This document shows positions 63,301 to 64,000 of a stretch of 64,000 bases of DNA, piece by piece. The stretch lies in NCBI RefSeq assembly GCF_001625305.1, contig NW_017803910.1:2521754-2585753 (forward strand), given 5' to 3'. The first letter of the stretch is position 1. Each line of letters opens with the position of its first letter. The position numbers and the translations under genes are program-made. This stretch comes from Branchiostoma belcheri. Its lineage: Eukaryota > Chordata > Leptocardii > Amphioxiformes > Branchiostomatidae. Below the pieces are notes generated by a model. It worked only from the letters and a program-made list of their open reading frames with translations, made no database searches and was not told where the DNA came from.

Positions 63301-63974
63301 TCAGCCACTGTATATCAAGGATTACGAGACAGGGAAGGTGAAATATGCCCTGCCGCCTGACAGAGTGGACATTGTCGCTGCAAAGAATTATCAGAACTTC
63401 TCTGATGTAGGTATCGCCTTAGTTTGTTCATCCATGTTTTATTTATTATTAGAAAATGTATTAATTTATACATGACCCTTATGTACATTTATGGATTTTA
63501 CTTCGCAGTAATTTCTAATTATTTTGTGCTGTTATTTTTTAGCGCAAGTACAAGCAGAAACCAGGAGTGCCGAAGGTGTTCCCAGACACTGTTGAGGGGG
63601 TCCGTGTCAAGTCTCTGGACCCACTGAAGGATGTAAGACTTTATACCTTGGTTGTCATCAATACCTCTCAACATTTCATTGTCATAAAGATATTTTGTTC
63701 ATCTTCCTCAGTTTTGTATCAAACTTTACATGTAGATATTGAATCTTGAAACATTTTCTGGACCAACCAACAGAAAATCTACAAGCAAGAGCCAGGCGGC
63801 TTCACCTCTGAGATCGACACTCCTGAGACCAGGAGGCTGAAGTCTCTACTGGAGATTGTCAGTGACCACTACTATAAGGAGGAAGCCAAGGAGATTGTGG
63901 AGAAGTGCTGCAGCCAGTTCCCCTTCACTGTGGAGATTGAGAGGGTGGAGAAGGTCTCAGAGATGCAGGATATG
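1..63974 (+). CDS. NEB: nebulin, internal part (166 exons, both ends outside the window)
   Basis: Nebulin runs along actin thin filaments in the sarcomere and is thought to stabilise them and help set their length. The translated exons give about 201 modules of 30-41 residues. Nearly all have an SD/SE-x-x-Y-K type actin-contact motif and a mid-module D/E-T/S-P or similar. Modules group by seven into super-repeats of 238-250 residues, as in chordate nebulin. All introns are phase 0 and usually fall between the acidic residue and the xxY of the motif. Summed exons give about 20,747 coding bases. No start codon, N-terminal acidic region, serine-rich region or SH3 domain is present, so both termini lie outside. 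LASP, N-RAP and nebulette are excluded by repeat number and by the lack of LIM or SH3 domains. One exon carries an in-frame TAG (13091-13093); otherwise I read the frame as open through all exons. Confidence 0.97.
517..2167 (+). CDS. NEB: nebulin super-repeat SR1 (seven modules, six exons)
   Basis: Exons: a 517-612, b 774-986, c 1127-1231, d 1394-1501, e 1697-1804, f 2063-2167 (32, 71, 35, 36, 36 and 35 residues). The a module is HNYTKDRPTSYTTVYETP. Exon b holds two modules, joined by an uninterrupted QSDHVYKDEA motif, and carries the GHSQYPFTPEM signature. Exon c is of the NYEKWKSRYT type, unlike the FEKQRGHF type of SR3-SR8. All splice sites are GT-AG. The intron between d and e (1502-1696) contains one arm of a dispersed fold-back element. 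Confidence 0.96.
1556..1603 (-). mobile_element. fragment of the same fold-back element, reverse orientation
   Basis: GAGTAACAATTTCATTGTG, then the exact reverse complement of the GTTAGACATCCAGGTAATG start. Only one arm is present. It lies in the d-e intron of SR1. Confidence 0.65.
2386..5008 (+). CDS. NEB: nebulin super-repeat SR2
   Basis: Exons: a 2386-2481, b 2766-2978, c 3206-3310, d 3522-3629, e 3980-4087, f 4904-5008. Exon b matches SR1 almost base for base over its 3' two thirds, while its start (KKELKESVRKQ) has drifted. Exon d uses a gtttgt donor, weaker than the usual gtaagt or gtacgt. The e-f intron (4088-4903) is one of the longest here and is described separately. The f module (RKYTDRAARIRSRFNMPAD) is a one-off variant. 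Confidence 0.96.
4088..4903 (+). other. long intron (816 bases) with an unidentified GC-richer patch
   Basis: This intron lies between e and f of SR2. Roughly 4150-4640 is less AT-rich than typical introns here, with stretches such as AGCCCCGGGGCCGGCTG near 4200 and several GATGGCAC/GGCACC words near 4590-4640. Open frames across it are short and have no nebulin features. It may be an old inserted element, but I cannot name a family. Confidence 0.4.
5218..6881 (+). CDS. NEB: nebulin super-repeat SR3 (e and f fused in one exon)
   Basis: Exons: a 5218-5313, b 5451-5663, c 5838-5942, d 6136-6243, e+f 6669-6881. The last exon is 213 bases and joins two modules that SR1 and SR2 carry in separate exons. 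The junction reads ISLVKYKQ, exactly where the intron sits elsewhere. From here the super-repeats become homogeneous: c is AFEKQRGHFTVRVDDP, d is KGKGQMLP and f is EKTRPQHKMPADLPEVKW. Confidence 0.96.
7215..8671 (+). CDS. NEB: nebulin super-repeat SR4 (e and f fused)
   Basis: Exons: a 7215-7310, b 7526-7738, c 7856-7960, d 8214-8321, e+f 8459-8671. It is close to SR3 and SR5 at the base level. The final residue before the donor is His (QSH) instead of the usual acidic or Gln residue, so the motif spanning the next splice becomes SHQNYTK. The d-e intron is short (137 bases). Confidence 0.96.
8103..8138 (+). repeat. short tandem direct repeat in intron
   Basis: Two adjacent copies of TTAAGGCCCTGTCACAT, about 18 bases each, lie in the c-d intron of SR4. 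No function is apparent. Confidence 0.7.
9140..10994 (+). CDS. NEB: nebulin super-repeat SR5 (e and f fused)
   Basis: Exons: a 9140-9235, b 9497-9709, c 9890-9994, d 10140-10247, e+f 10782-10994. Exon e begins VKYYRPTRDEMQNQM, the same as e of SR6, although SR6 keeps the e-f intron. SR5 also ends QSH. The d-e intron (10248-10781, 534 bases) contains a dispersed repeat with GATACA units. Confidence 0.96.
10497..10566 (+). repeat. dispersed repeat copy with GATACA tail (copy 1)
   Basis: The stretch has GCAGCTGGTGTGTTGAGCG, then a GC-rich core, then GATACAGATACAG. A related arrangement occurs at 28378-28450 in a different intron. Two copies with the same order of words in unrelated introns point to a mobile or dispersed genomic repeat, perhaps SINE-like. 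The family is not identified. Confidence 0.6.
11175..13105 (+). CDS. NEB: nebulin super-repeat SR6, f exon has an in-frame TAG
   Basis: Exons: a 11175-11270, b 11486-11698, c 11988-12092, d 12286-12393, e 12683-12790, f 13001-13105. Exon f is otherwise a normal 105-base module (VKYREEAEKMRPQHKM), but codon 31 is TAG where neighbouring repeats have CAG or CAA (Gln). The exon has a good acceptor (CTTCTGCAG) and donor (GTACAT). Skipping it would keep the frame and leave a six-module super-repeat. Confidence 0.93.
13091..13093 (+). other. in-frame stop codon TAG inside a nebulin exon
   Basis: The exon starts at 13001 in phase 0, which puts TAG at codon 31. The paralogous exons at 6669-6881, 8459-8671, 10782-10994 and 16159-16263 read GTCCAG/CTG, CAGCAG or CAACAG at this place, so a single C to T change explains it. 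It could be an error, an allele, or a real stop in an exon that is skipped. Confidence 0.85.
13208..13316 (+). mobile_element. fold-back MITE-like element (short copy)
   Basis: It begins GTTAGACATCCAGGTAATG. It has inverted arms: GATACACAAGAAGTTGTTACTCATT is mirrored near the end by AATGAGTAACAATTTCTTGTG. The same start word occurs at 16312 and, on the opposite strand, at 1556-1603. It is non-coding and has no transposase, as expected of a MITE. It lies between f of SR6 and a of SR7. Confidence 0.7.
13380..16263 (+). CDS. NEB: nebulin super-repeat SR7
   Basis: Exons: a 13380-13475, b 13729-13941, c 14232-14336, d 14586-14693, e 15118-15225, f 16159-16263. Exons c (MRGQFSVRLDHP) and d (RKYKEQHLQDKLKSHF) are diverged while b remains nearly identical to its neighbours. 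The e-f intron is 933 bases and is filled largely by a palindromic array; the d-e intron holds a hairpin element. Confidence 0.96.
14831..14949. mobile_element. 119-base hairpin (MITE-like) in the SR7 d-e intron
   Basis: The termini are inverted copies: TAGGATATTGGAGTTTTGTTT at the left and AAAACTCCAATATCCTA at the right. Internal words are also mirrored (GTCTCGTACCTTGC against GTAAGGTGAGAGA). The near-complete self-complementarity predicts one long stem. There is no coding content. Confidence 0.7.
15571..16020. repeat. palindromic tandem array, unit about 70 bases
   Basis: About six copies of a unit built from TAGCTTTTTGAACAATACAC, ATTTAATGTGTATTG, CACCCTGACTAGATACAATACACATTAAA. Each unit contains its own inverted repeat (CAATACACAT / ATGTGTATTG). 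The outermost pieces are in opposite orientation: the left edge has TTGTTCAAAAAGCTATGAAA, the reverse complement of the unit. It occupies the e-f intron of SR7 and should be unstable and recombination-prone. Confidence 0.85.
16312..16527 (+). mobile_element. fold-back MITE-like element (longer copy)
   Basis: It starts GTTAGACATCCAGGTAATG, as at 13208. Long inverted arms: CTCAAGCAACTGGGTGG plus TTTTGAAAACTATCAGACAT on the left is mirrored by CATCTGACAGTTTTCAAAAT plus CTATCTAGTTGCTTGAG on the right, followed by TAACAATTTCCTTGTGTAT. It lies between f of SR7 and a of SR8, the homologous intron to the 13208 copy. Confidence 0.75.
16699..19231 (+). CDS. NEB: nebulin super-repeat SR8
   Basis: Exons: a 16699-16794, b 17056-17268, c 17607-17711, d 18045-18152, e 18644-18751, f 19127-19231. 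It is more diverged than SR3-SR7: a ends EEAALMQSD, e is QDARREAQEKMYNTVDSL, f is KERCQHKVPADTPDITW. Exon b is read in phase 0 from the ATTCCC at 17056; the polypyrimidine run upstream is intronic even though the frame stays open through it. Confidence 0.96.
16881..17010 (+). repeat. imperfect polypyrimidine (CCTT/CTCC) tract
   Basis: Runs of TTCC, CTTT and CTCCCT lie just upstream of the b exon acceptor of SR8. It is a simple repeat that also lengthens the polypyrimidine tract. Confidence 0.85.
17320..17470. repeat. GC-richer intronic patch, possibly dispersed repeat
   Basis: The b-c intron of SR8 contains a segment with small hairpins (GTTAGGCCTTGATCCAC against GGGTCAAGGCTAAC). Its composition is unlike the surrounding AT-rich intron. 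I do not recognise a family. Confidence 0.35.
18320..18333 (+). repeat. isolated GTTAGACATCCAGG word
   Basis: The 14-base start of the fold-back element seen at 13208 and 16312 recurs in the d-e intron of SR8, but the following sequence differs. It may be an eroded copy or a related longer repeat. Confidence 0.45.
19612..21831 (+). CDS. NEB: nebulin super-repeat SR9 (variant b exon; e and f fused)
   Basis: Exons: a 19612-19707, b 20144-20371, c 20702-20806, d 21068-21175, e+f 21619-21831. Exon b is 228 bases: its first module is replaced by a 40-residue version (LQYSDRDAGTLQSEFRGQRY) lacking the Lys of YK, while its second half keeps the KDEAKEIMQKGHSQYPF segment. Exon a ends QSS and b ends QSH-like KSH, so two acidic motif residues are lost. 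It shares this layout with SR11. Confidence 0.95.
20807..21054 (+). repeat. GAACATTA-type minisatellite in intron
   Basis: The SR9 c-d intron is almost wholly made of degenerate repeats of AGAACATTA, TTTAGAGCATTAGAACATTA and CATGAGAACTT. A higher unit of about 50 bases can be seen twice near 20811-20910. Confidence 0.85.
21527..21612 (+). repeat. CCTT/CATC simple repeat before the SR9 e+f exon
   Basis: TTCCTTCGTTCCTTCCATCC-like runs lead directly into the acceptor at 21618. It is probably a microsatellite serving as the polypyrimidine tract. Confidence 0.8.
22219..24913 (+). CDS. NEB: nebulin super-repeat SR10
   Basis: Exons: a 22219-22314, b 22468-22680, c 23107-23211, d 23795-23902, e 24316-24426, f 24809-24913. 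Exon e is 111 bases (37 residues, SKKFDAAGDSVVVKTA), one residue longer than usual, a feature shared only with SR12. Exon a (IEYAKGKCNEYTPVFDTP) and c (TSHPNQLGFVTAKE) are strongly diverged, whereas the 3' half of b is almost unchanged. Confidence 0.95.
23911..24020 (+). repeat. tandem ATGCTTTATCCAGAA-like repeats
   Basis: Four to five imperfect copies of GCTTTATCCAGAACT/ATCC(A)AAAGC, with an inverted TCTGGATAG at 23989, in the SR10 d-e intron. It is a local duplication with no evident function. Confidence 0.7.
25303..27218 (+). CDS. NEB: nebulin super-repeat SR11 (variant b exon; e and f fused)
   Basis: Exons: a 25303-25398, b 25652-25879, c 25999-26103, d 26498-26605, e+f 27006-27218. Exon b is again 228 bases (LPYSNRNAGTLFSEYRGQRY), matching SR9. 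The fused e-f junction reads SEVKYSEE, a clean join. Exon a ends QSH. Exon c is the diverged KHKQVYTQTPNTAHITAC type. Confidence 0.95.
26190..26440. repeat. GTGCACC-rich dispersed-repeat-like segment
   Basis: The SR11 c-d intron repeats GTGCACC/GGTGCACCCAAAATT words at least six times, with an inverted CCCCAAAATTTGGGG near 26390. The pattern suggests an inserted fold-back element. No family is assigned. Confidence 0.5.
27507..30945 (+). CDS. NEB: nebulin super-repeat SR12 (last of block I)
   Basis: Exons: a 27507-27602, b 28074-28289, c 28598-28702, d 28995-29102, e 29569-29679, f 30841-30945. Exon b is 216 bases (72 residues) and its signature has changed to GHSQYPWTPDM. Exon e has 37 residues (GKKFDAVAETPVFKTA). 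Exon f (TNYVKDYEKGKTKYNITADTP) already resembles the KDYEKQKLKYT type of block II, so the switch between blocks starts here. Confidence 0.95.
27812..27944 (+). repeat. 41-base tandem repeat, three copies
   Basis: GGCCTGTCCTTGGTACTGAA / CACCTTCCTCACAGTCAAAC repeated three times with period 41, the last copy carrying a small insertion (TTTACA). Each copy contains a CCTTCCTCACAG word that could act as a decoy splice acceptor ahead of exon b of SR12. Confidence 0.85.
28378..28450 (+). repeat. dispersed repeat copy with GATACA tail (copy 2)
   Basis: AGCTGGTGTGTTACGCGGAA, GGGCGGTCATACTCGCTAGA, then ATACAGATACAGATACAG. It matches the order of words at 10497-10566. Confidence 0.6.
29680..30840 (+). 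other. longest intron (1161 bases), T/C-rich, no recognisable element
   Basis: It lies between e and f of SR12. The second half is pyrimidine-rich with many TTCTGCC/CCACATG words. The open frames inside (for example 30079-30402 and 30566-30853) are low-complexity and hydrophobic by composition and carry no nebulin motif. I see no gene. Confidence 0.6.
31286..34004 (+). CDS. NEB: nebulin super-repeat SR13 (transitional; d and e fused)
   Basis: Exons: a 31286-31384, b 31758-31958, c 32692-32796, d+e 33229-33447, f 33903-34004. This is where exon lengths change: a has 33 residues, b drops to 67, f to 34. Exon b reads EEAKEIIERCCSQAPIYLEM, so the SQYPF signature is altered. Exon d+e (219 bases) is the only fusion of these two types; its junction is ASDVEYKTKD. 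Exon e ends ASG, as throughout block II. Confidence 0.94.
31959..32691 (+). other. CpG-rich intron at the block I/II switch
   Basis: By eye about thirty CpG dinucleotides fall between 31960 and 32470, far more than in other introns of this gene. An ATG at 32043 opens MTHFDA followed by GTAAGA at 32061, in phase 0 with the next exon. That could be an alternative first exon, but it could equally be chance. The end of the intron is a TTCC simple repeat (32617-32644). Confidence 0.4.
32928..33228 (+). repeat. 158-base tandem duplication carrying the splice acceptor
   Basis: GCTATGCAC occurs at 32928 and 33086. The two copies share TGTTGGTTGCT-like, AGTCCAGGTGAGA, AGTGTTTTCA(T/C)GAATGA and finally AATCCTCAG. 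The first acceptor copy ends at 33074, the functional one at 33228. Using the first would read into a TAG within about 14 codons. Confidence 0.75.
33461..33690 (+). mobile_element. tRNA-like SINE fragment in intron
   Basis: GTGGCTCAAAACCAAGAAG, then GGTTCAATCC at 33494-33503, which fits the RNA polymerase III B-box of tRNA-derived SINEs. A unique-looking body follows (AACCTTGGGAAACACACTTT, ACATGACTTGCCTC). The left A-box is not clear, so the copy is probably truncated or old. It lies in the SR13 e-f intron. Confidence 0.6.
34334..36053 (+). CDS. NEB: nebulin super-repeat SR14 (ends in a GC donor)
   Basis: Exons: a 34334-34423, b 34858-35058, c 35176-35280, d 35453-35560, e 35690-35797, f 35952-36053. 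First member of the family with QEPGAFISTPDSMEMERV and QWLVQRCLSQYPFSVELDRV in b. Exon a (RKYRQQPGKPISIPDTPEIV, 30 residues, ending LKD) is unlike a of SR15-SR23. The donor after f is GCAAGT. Introns around c and d closely match those of SR15. Confidence 0.95.
36054..36276 (+). other. GC-AG intron (non-canonical donor)
   Basis: The exon end TTGTCTGAG is followed by GCAAGT rather than GTAAGT. Paralogous f exons (for example 47042-47143) have GTAC or GTAG here. GCAAGT with a strong upstream AG is the usual form of functional GC-AG introns. Confidence 0.85.
36277..37854 (+). CDS. NEB: nebulin super-repeat SR15
   Basis: Exons: a 36277-36369, b 36579-36779, c 36911-37015, d 37214-37321, e 37492-37599, f 37753-37854. 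Nearly a copy of SR14 from b through e, introns included. Exon a has 31 residues (RKYRQKPGKFISIPDTMEQV). Exon f ends LEQSD instead of LDLSD/E. The donor after e is GTTAGT. Confidence 0.95.
37985..39801 (+). CDS. NEB: nebulin super-repeat SR16
   Basis: Exons: a 37985-38077, b 38328-38528, c 38717-38821, d 39008-39115, e 39395-39502, f 39700-39801. Exon b has QEPGTFISTPDSMEMERVKT, an intermediate between SR15 and SR17. Exon d begins RVYQEGYEKQKAGGYRLAAD. The introns here are largely unlike those of SR15, though the exons are almost identical. Confidence 0.95.
39967..41605 (+). CDS. NEB: nebulin super-repeat SR17
   Basis: Exons: a 39967-40059, b 40237-40437, c 40604-40708, d 40872-40979, e 41188-41295, f 41504-41605. 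Exon b changes to KHYKQEPGKFISIPDSMEIE, and c is RLYQEEADREKQKYTVLAD. First of three super-repeats (SR17-SR19) whose introns are also alignable, repeating with a period near 1.8 kb. Confidence 0.95.
41793..43408 (+). CDS. NEB: nebulin super-repeat SR18
   Basis: Exons: a 41793-41885, b 42035-42235, c 42401-42505, d 42669-42776, e 42980-43087, f 43307-43408. It matches SR17 in exons and in the b-c, c-d, d-e and e-f introns (for example the CACATAGGGATA start of the e-f intron), so it is a recent tandem copy. Confidence 0.95.
43584..45319 (+). CDS. NEB: nebulin super-repeat SR19 (chimaeric: switches subtype at exon d)
   Basis: Exons: a 43584-43676, b 43821-44021, c 44132-44236, d 44546-44653, e 44986-45093, f 45218-45319. 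Exons a to c follow the SR17/SR18 subtype. From d onward it follows the later subtype (LVYHEGYEKQKQAGYKLAAD; e with GLRAARGQGFPN). The 5' part of an old-type d exon remains in the c-d intron. Confidence 0.95.
44398..44440 (+). pseudogene. relic of a nebulin d exon
   Basis: After a good acceptor (TTTCTAG) the sequence is a match to the start of the SR14/SR18 d exon (TACCAG/CAAGGCTATGAGAAACAGAAA), but codon 3 is TAA where others have TAC. The similarity stops after GGAGGCT at 44440, with no donor. Another, intact d exon of a different subtype follows at 44546. Confidence 0.85.
45445..47143 (+). CDS. NEB: nebulin super-repeat SR20 (chimaeric b exon)
   Basis: Exons: a 45445-45537, b 45897-46097, c 46243-46347, d 46517-46624, e 46741-46848, f 47042-47143. 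Exon b is SR17-type for most of its length (QWLVQRCLSQYPFSVELDRV) but ends VSLMQDP as in SR21-SR22, not VKYQNDP. Exon c is the new RIYREEWDRDRQKYTVLAD type. The a-b intron contains a long AGAAT microsatellite. Confidence 0.95.
45600..45784 (+). repeat. AGAAT pentanucleotide microsatellite
   Basis: Imperfect for the first 80 bases, then a pure (AGAAT)n run from about 45690 to 45782, interrupted once by AGAATATTAT. Probably length-polymorphic. Confidence 0.95.
47454..48917 (+). CDS. NEB: nebulin super-repeat SR21
   Basis: Exons: a 47454-47546, b 47674-47874, c 48061-48165, d 48296-48403, e 48536-48643, f 48816-48917. Exon a has RKYRQRPGKFISIPDNVEQV. Exon b is QEPGRFISTADTPEINRLRS with EEAKELVERCLSQYPFSVEI, in which the Trp of the SR14-SR20 type (QWLVQRC) is gone. 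It is compact, with most introns under 200 bases. Confidence 0.95.
49124..50689 (+). CDS. NEB: nebulin super-repeat SR22
   Basis: Exons: a 49124-49216, b 49551-49751, c 49897-50001, d 50116-50223, e 50387-50494, f 50588-50689. Exons a, b and c are near-identical to SR21 while the a-b introns are not, so exons appear to be homogenised or constrained independently of introns. Exon f ends AAKGILDLSD. Confidence 0.95.
50918..52602 (+). CDS. NEB: nebulin super-repeat SR23
   Basis: Exons: a 50918-51010, b 51375-51575, c 51726-51830, d 51940-52047, e 52169-52276, f 52501-52602. Exon a (KPGKPISIPDTVEQVRCNEV) is more diverged. Exon b ends VSAMQDP. Exon c (RMYREEWDRDRQKYTVIPD) has the VIPD form used from here on. 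Exon f has AAKNIMDLSD. The e-f intron aligns with that of SR24. Confidence 0.95.
52820..54943 (+). CDS. NEB: nebulin super-repeat SR24 (start of the third block II family)
   Basis: Exons: a 52820-52909, b 53291-53491, c 53821-53925, d 54092-54199, e 54501-54608, f 54842-54943. Exon a shrinks to 30 residues and changes type (RKYRQKPAVPKLPPDSVEQV, ending APLKD). Exon b is HEPGGFTSEIDTPETRRLRS with EIVEKCSSQYPFSVEI. Exon d is EGYEKQKQEGYKMIPDTP with LQCRESARNASD. Confidence 0.95.
55099..56909 (+). CDS. NEB: nebulin super-repeat SR25
   Basis: Exons: a 55099-55188, b 55377-55577, c 55705-55809, d 56131-56238, e 56535-56642, f 56808-56909. Exon a is KPGVPKVFPDSVEQRHVKSL. Exon b ends VTEMQDD, with CCSQFPFTVEIERVEK. 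Exon c is RRYRADYERDRHNYT. In d a Trp (TGG, 56224-56226) replaces the Arg of SARNASD. Exon e is the shortened-signature type YKTALEEARKAQFKNVHESP. Confidence 0.95.
57024..58852 (+). CDS. NEB: nebulin super-repeat SR26
   Basis: Exons: a 57024-57113, b 57309-57509, c 57867-57971, d 58137-58244, e 58497-58604, f 58751-58852. Exons a to c repeat SR25. Exon d changes to LIYKEGFEQQKKEGYKMVSD, and e to YKTAIKQAQEAQYKNVHESP, ending LSSG instead of LASG. Confidence 0.95.
59007..60864 (+). CDS. NEB: nebulin super-repeat SR27
   Basis: Exons: a 59007-59096, b 59310-59510, c 59841-59945, d 60134-60241, e 60522-60629, f 60763-60864. Exon a has SVEQKHVRSLDPLKD. Exon b has QEPGGFTSEIDTPETRRLKS and ends VSEMQDA. 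Exon c is RRYREKWDEEKQKYTVIPD. Its final intron (60865-61212) contains a LINE-like fragment in reverse. Confidence 0.95.
60955..61104 (-). mobile_element. fragment of a LINE-type reverse transcriptase C-terminus
   Basis: On the minus strand an uninterrupted 49-codon stretch ends in TGA at 60957-60955. It is Arg/Lys/Leu-rich and contains LQELRRLAMNRTKWRELKKD, which resembles the tail of many non-LTR retrotransposon polyproteins. It is GC-richer than the intron around it. No catalytic motif is present, so it is a 5'-truncated dead copy. The family assignment is inference. Confidence 0.55.
61213..63406 (+). CDS. NEB: nebulin super-repeat SR28
   Basis: Exons: a 61213-61302, b 61434-61634, c 61965-62069, d 62512-62619, e 62850-62957, f 63305-63406. 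Exon a changes to RKYKQKPGVPKVFPDTIEGV. Exon c is KKYREKWDEEKQKYT. Exon d has the odd TPLYNQARESARNASD. Exon f is clearly diverged (PLYIKDYETGKVKYALPPD, ending NYQNFSD). The a-b intron aligns with that of SR29. Confidence 0.95.
62218..62253 (+). repeat. duplicated exon end plus donor inside intron
   Basis: A 36-base copy identical to 62051-62086: the last 17-18 bases of exon c of SR28 (GCTAAGATGCAGAGTGAT) plus its donor GTAAGTTTTACTCAATC. It belongs to a local tandem duplication of about 167 bases; GAATTTCAG words recur at about 62163, 62317 and 62381. The acceptor-like TTTCCGTAG sits just before it. Confidence 0.8.
63543..63974 (+). CDS. NEB: nebulin SR29, first two exons (gene continues beyond window)
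   Basis: Exons: a 63543-63632 and b 63774-63974. Both are close to SR28 (a has TVEGVRVKSLDPLKD). Exon b begins KIYKQEPGGFTSEIDTPETR and ends VSEMQDM; a normal GTAAGT donor at 63975 shows that exon c should follow outside the window. Confidence 0.95.
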
Positions 63975-64000
63975 GTAAGTAAAATATGATTGCCATAACA

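Noticed and set aside
1..63974. Whole locus as a pseudogene because of the TAG at 13091
   Set aside because: All other exons I read are open, with good splice sites and constrained motifs. One stop in a skippable phase-0 exon is not enough.
1..63974. Alternative identities (N-RAP, LASP, nebulette, titin)
   Set aside because: Over 200 nebulin modules in seven-module super-repeats, no LIM, SH3, Ig or fibronectin domain in the window.

Overview
The window is the interior of one very large, intron-rich animal gene on the + strand that encodes nebulin, the giant modular protein that lies along the actin thin filament of striated muscle. Neither end of the gene is present: the first 29 bases are the 3' end of an exon, and the last exon (63774-63974) is followed by an intron donor. 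I can place 166 exons, all bounded by phase-0 introns. Together they sum to about 20.7 kb of coding sequence (about 6,915 codons, about 201 nebulin modules). No second protein gene, RNA gene, operon or CRISPR array is visible.

Source: a metazoan. Short GT-AG introns, the nebulin family, a regular seven-module super-repeat (a chordate-type arrangement), a non-vertebrate version of the super-repeat signature, and introns rich in ACATGTAC-like palindromes together suggest a cephalochordate (amphioxus, Branchiostoma-like). The family call is firm. The organism is an inference.

Layout: the coding part is a train of 28 complete super-repeats (SR1-SR28) with a partial one at each end (SR0, SR29). 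Each has seven modules carried by six exon types, here called a to f: a (one module), b (two modules), c, d, e and f (one each). Block I (SR0-SR12, about 1-30945) has super-repeats of 245-250 residues, with a 32-residue a module and a GHSQYPF signature in b. SR9-SR12 look like an older duplication of a two-super-repeat (14-module) unit. Block II (SR13-SR29, about 31286-63974) has shorter super-repeats (238-242 residues), with exon b fixed at 67 residues. It falls into three homogenised families: SR14-SR19 (KFISIPD, QWLVQRC), SR20-SR23 (EEWDRDRQKYT, VSLMQDP) and SR24-SR29 (GVPKVFPD, GGFTSEIDTPETRR). SR13 is transitional, and the intron inside it (31959-32691) is unusually CpG-rich.

How it works: each module is expected to contact one actin subunit through its SDxxYK-type motif, and seven modules match one tropomyosin/troponin period. 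Because every exon starts and ends in phase 0, exons can be skipped, lost or duplicated without breaking the frame, and the window shows this happening. It has exon fusions (e+f in SR3, 4, 5, 9, 11; d+e in SR13), a decayed extra d exon at 44398, a GC donor at 36054, and one exon with an in-frame TAG (13091-13093). Introns also hold fold-back MITE-like elements, a 70-bp palindromic array, a tRNA-like SINE fragment, a LINE tail fragment and several micro- and minisatellites. Introns longer than 300 bases that are not listed separately show nothing I recognise beyond AT-rich intronic sequence.
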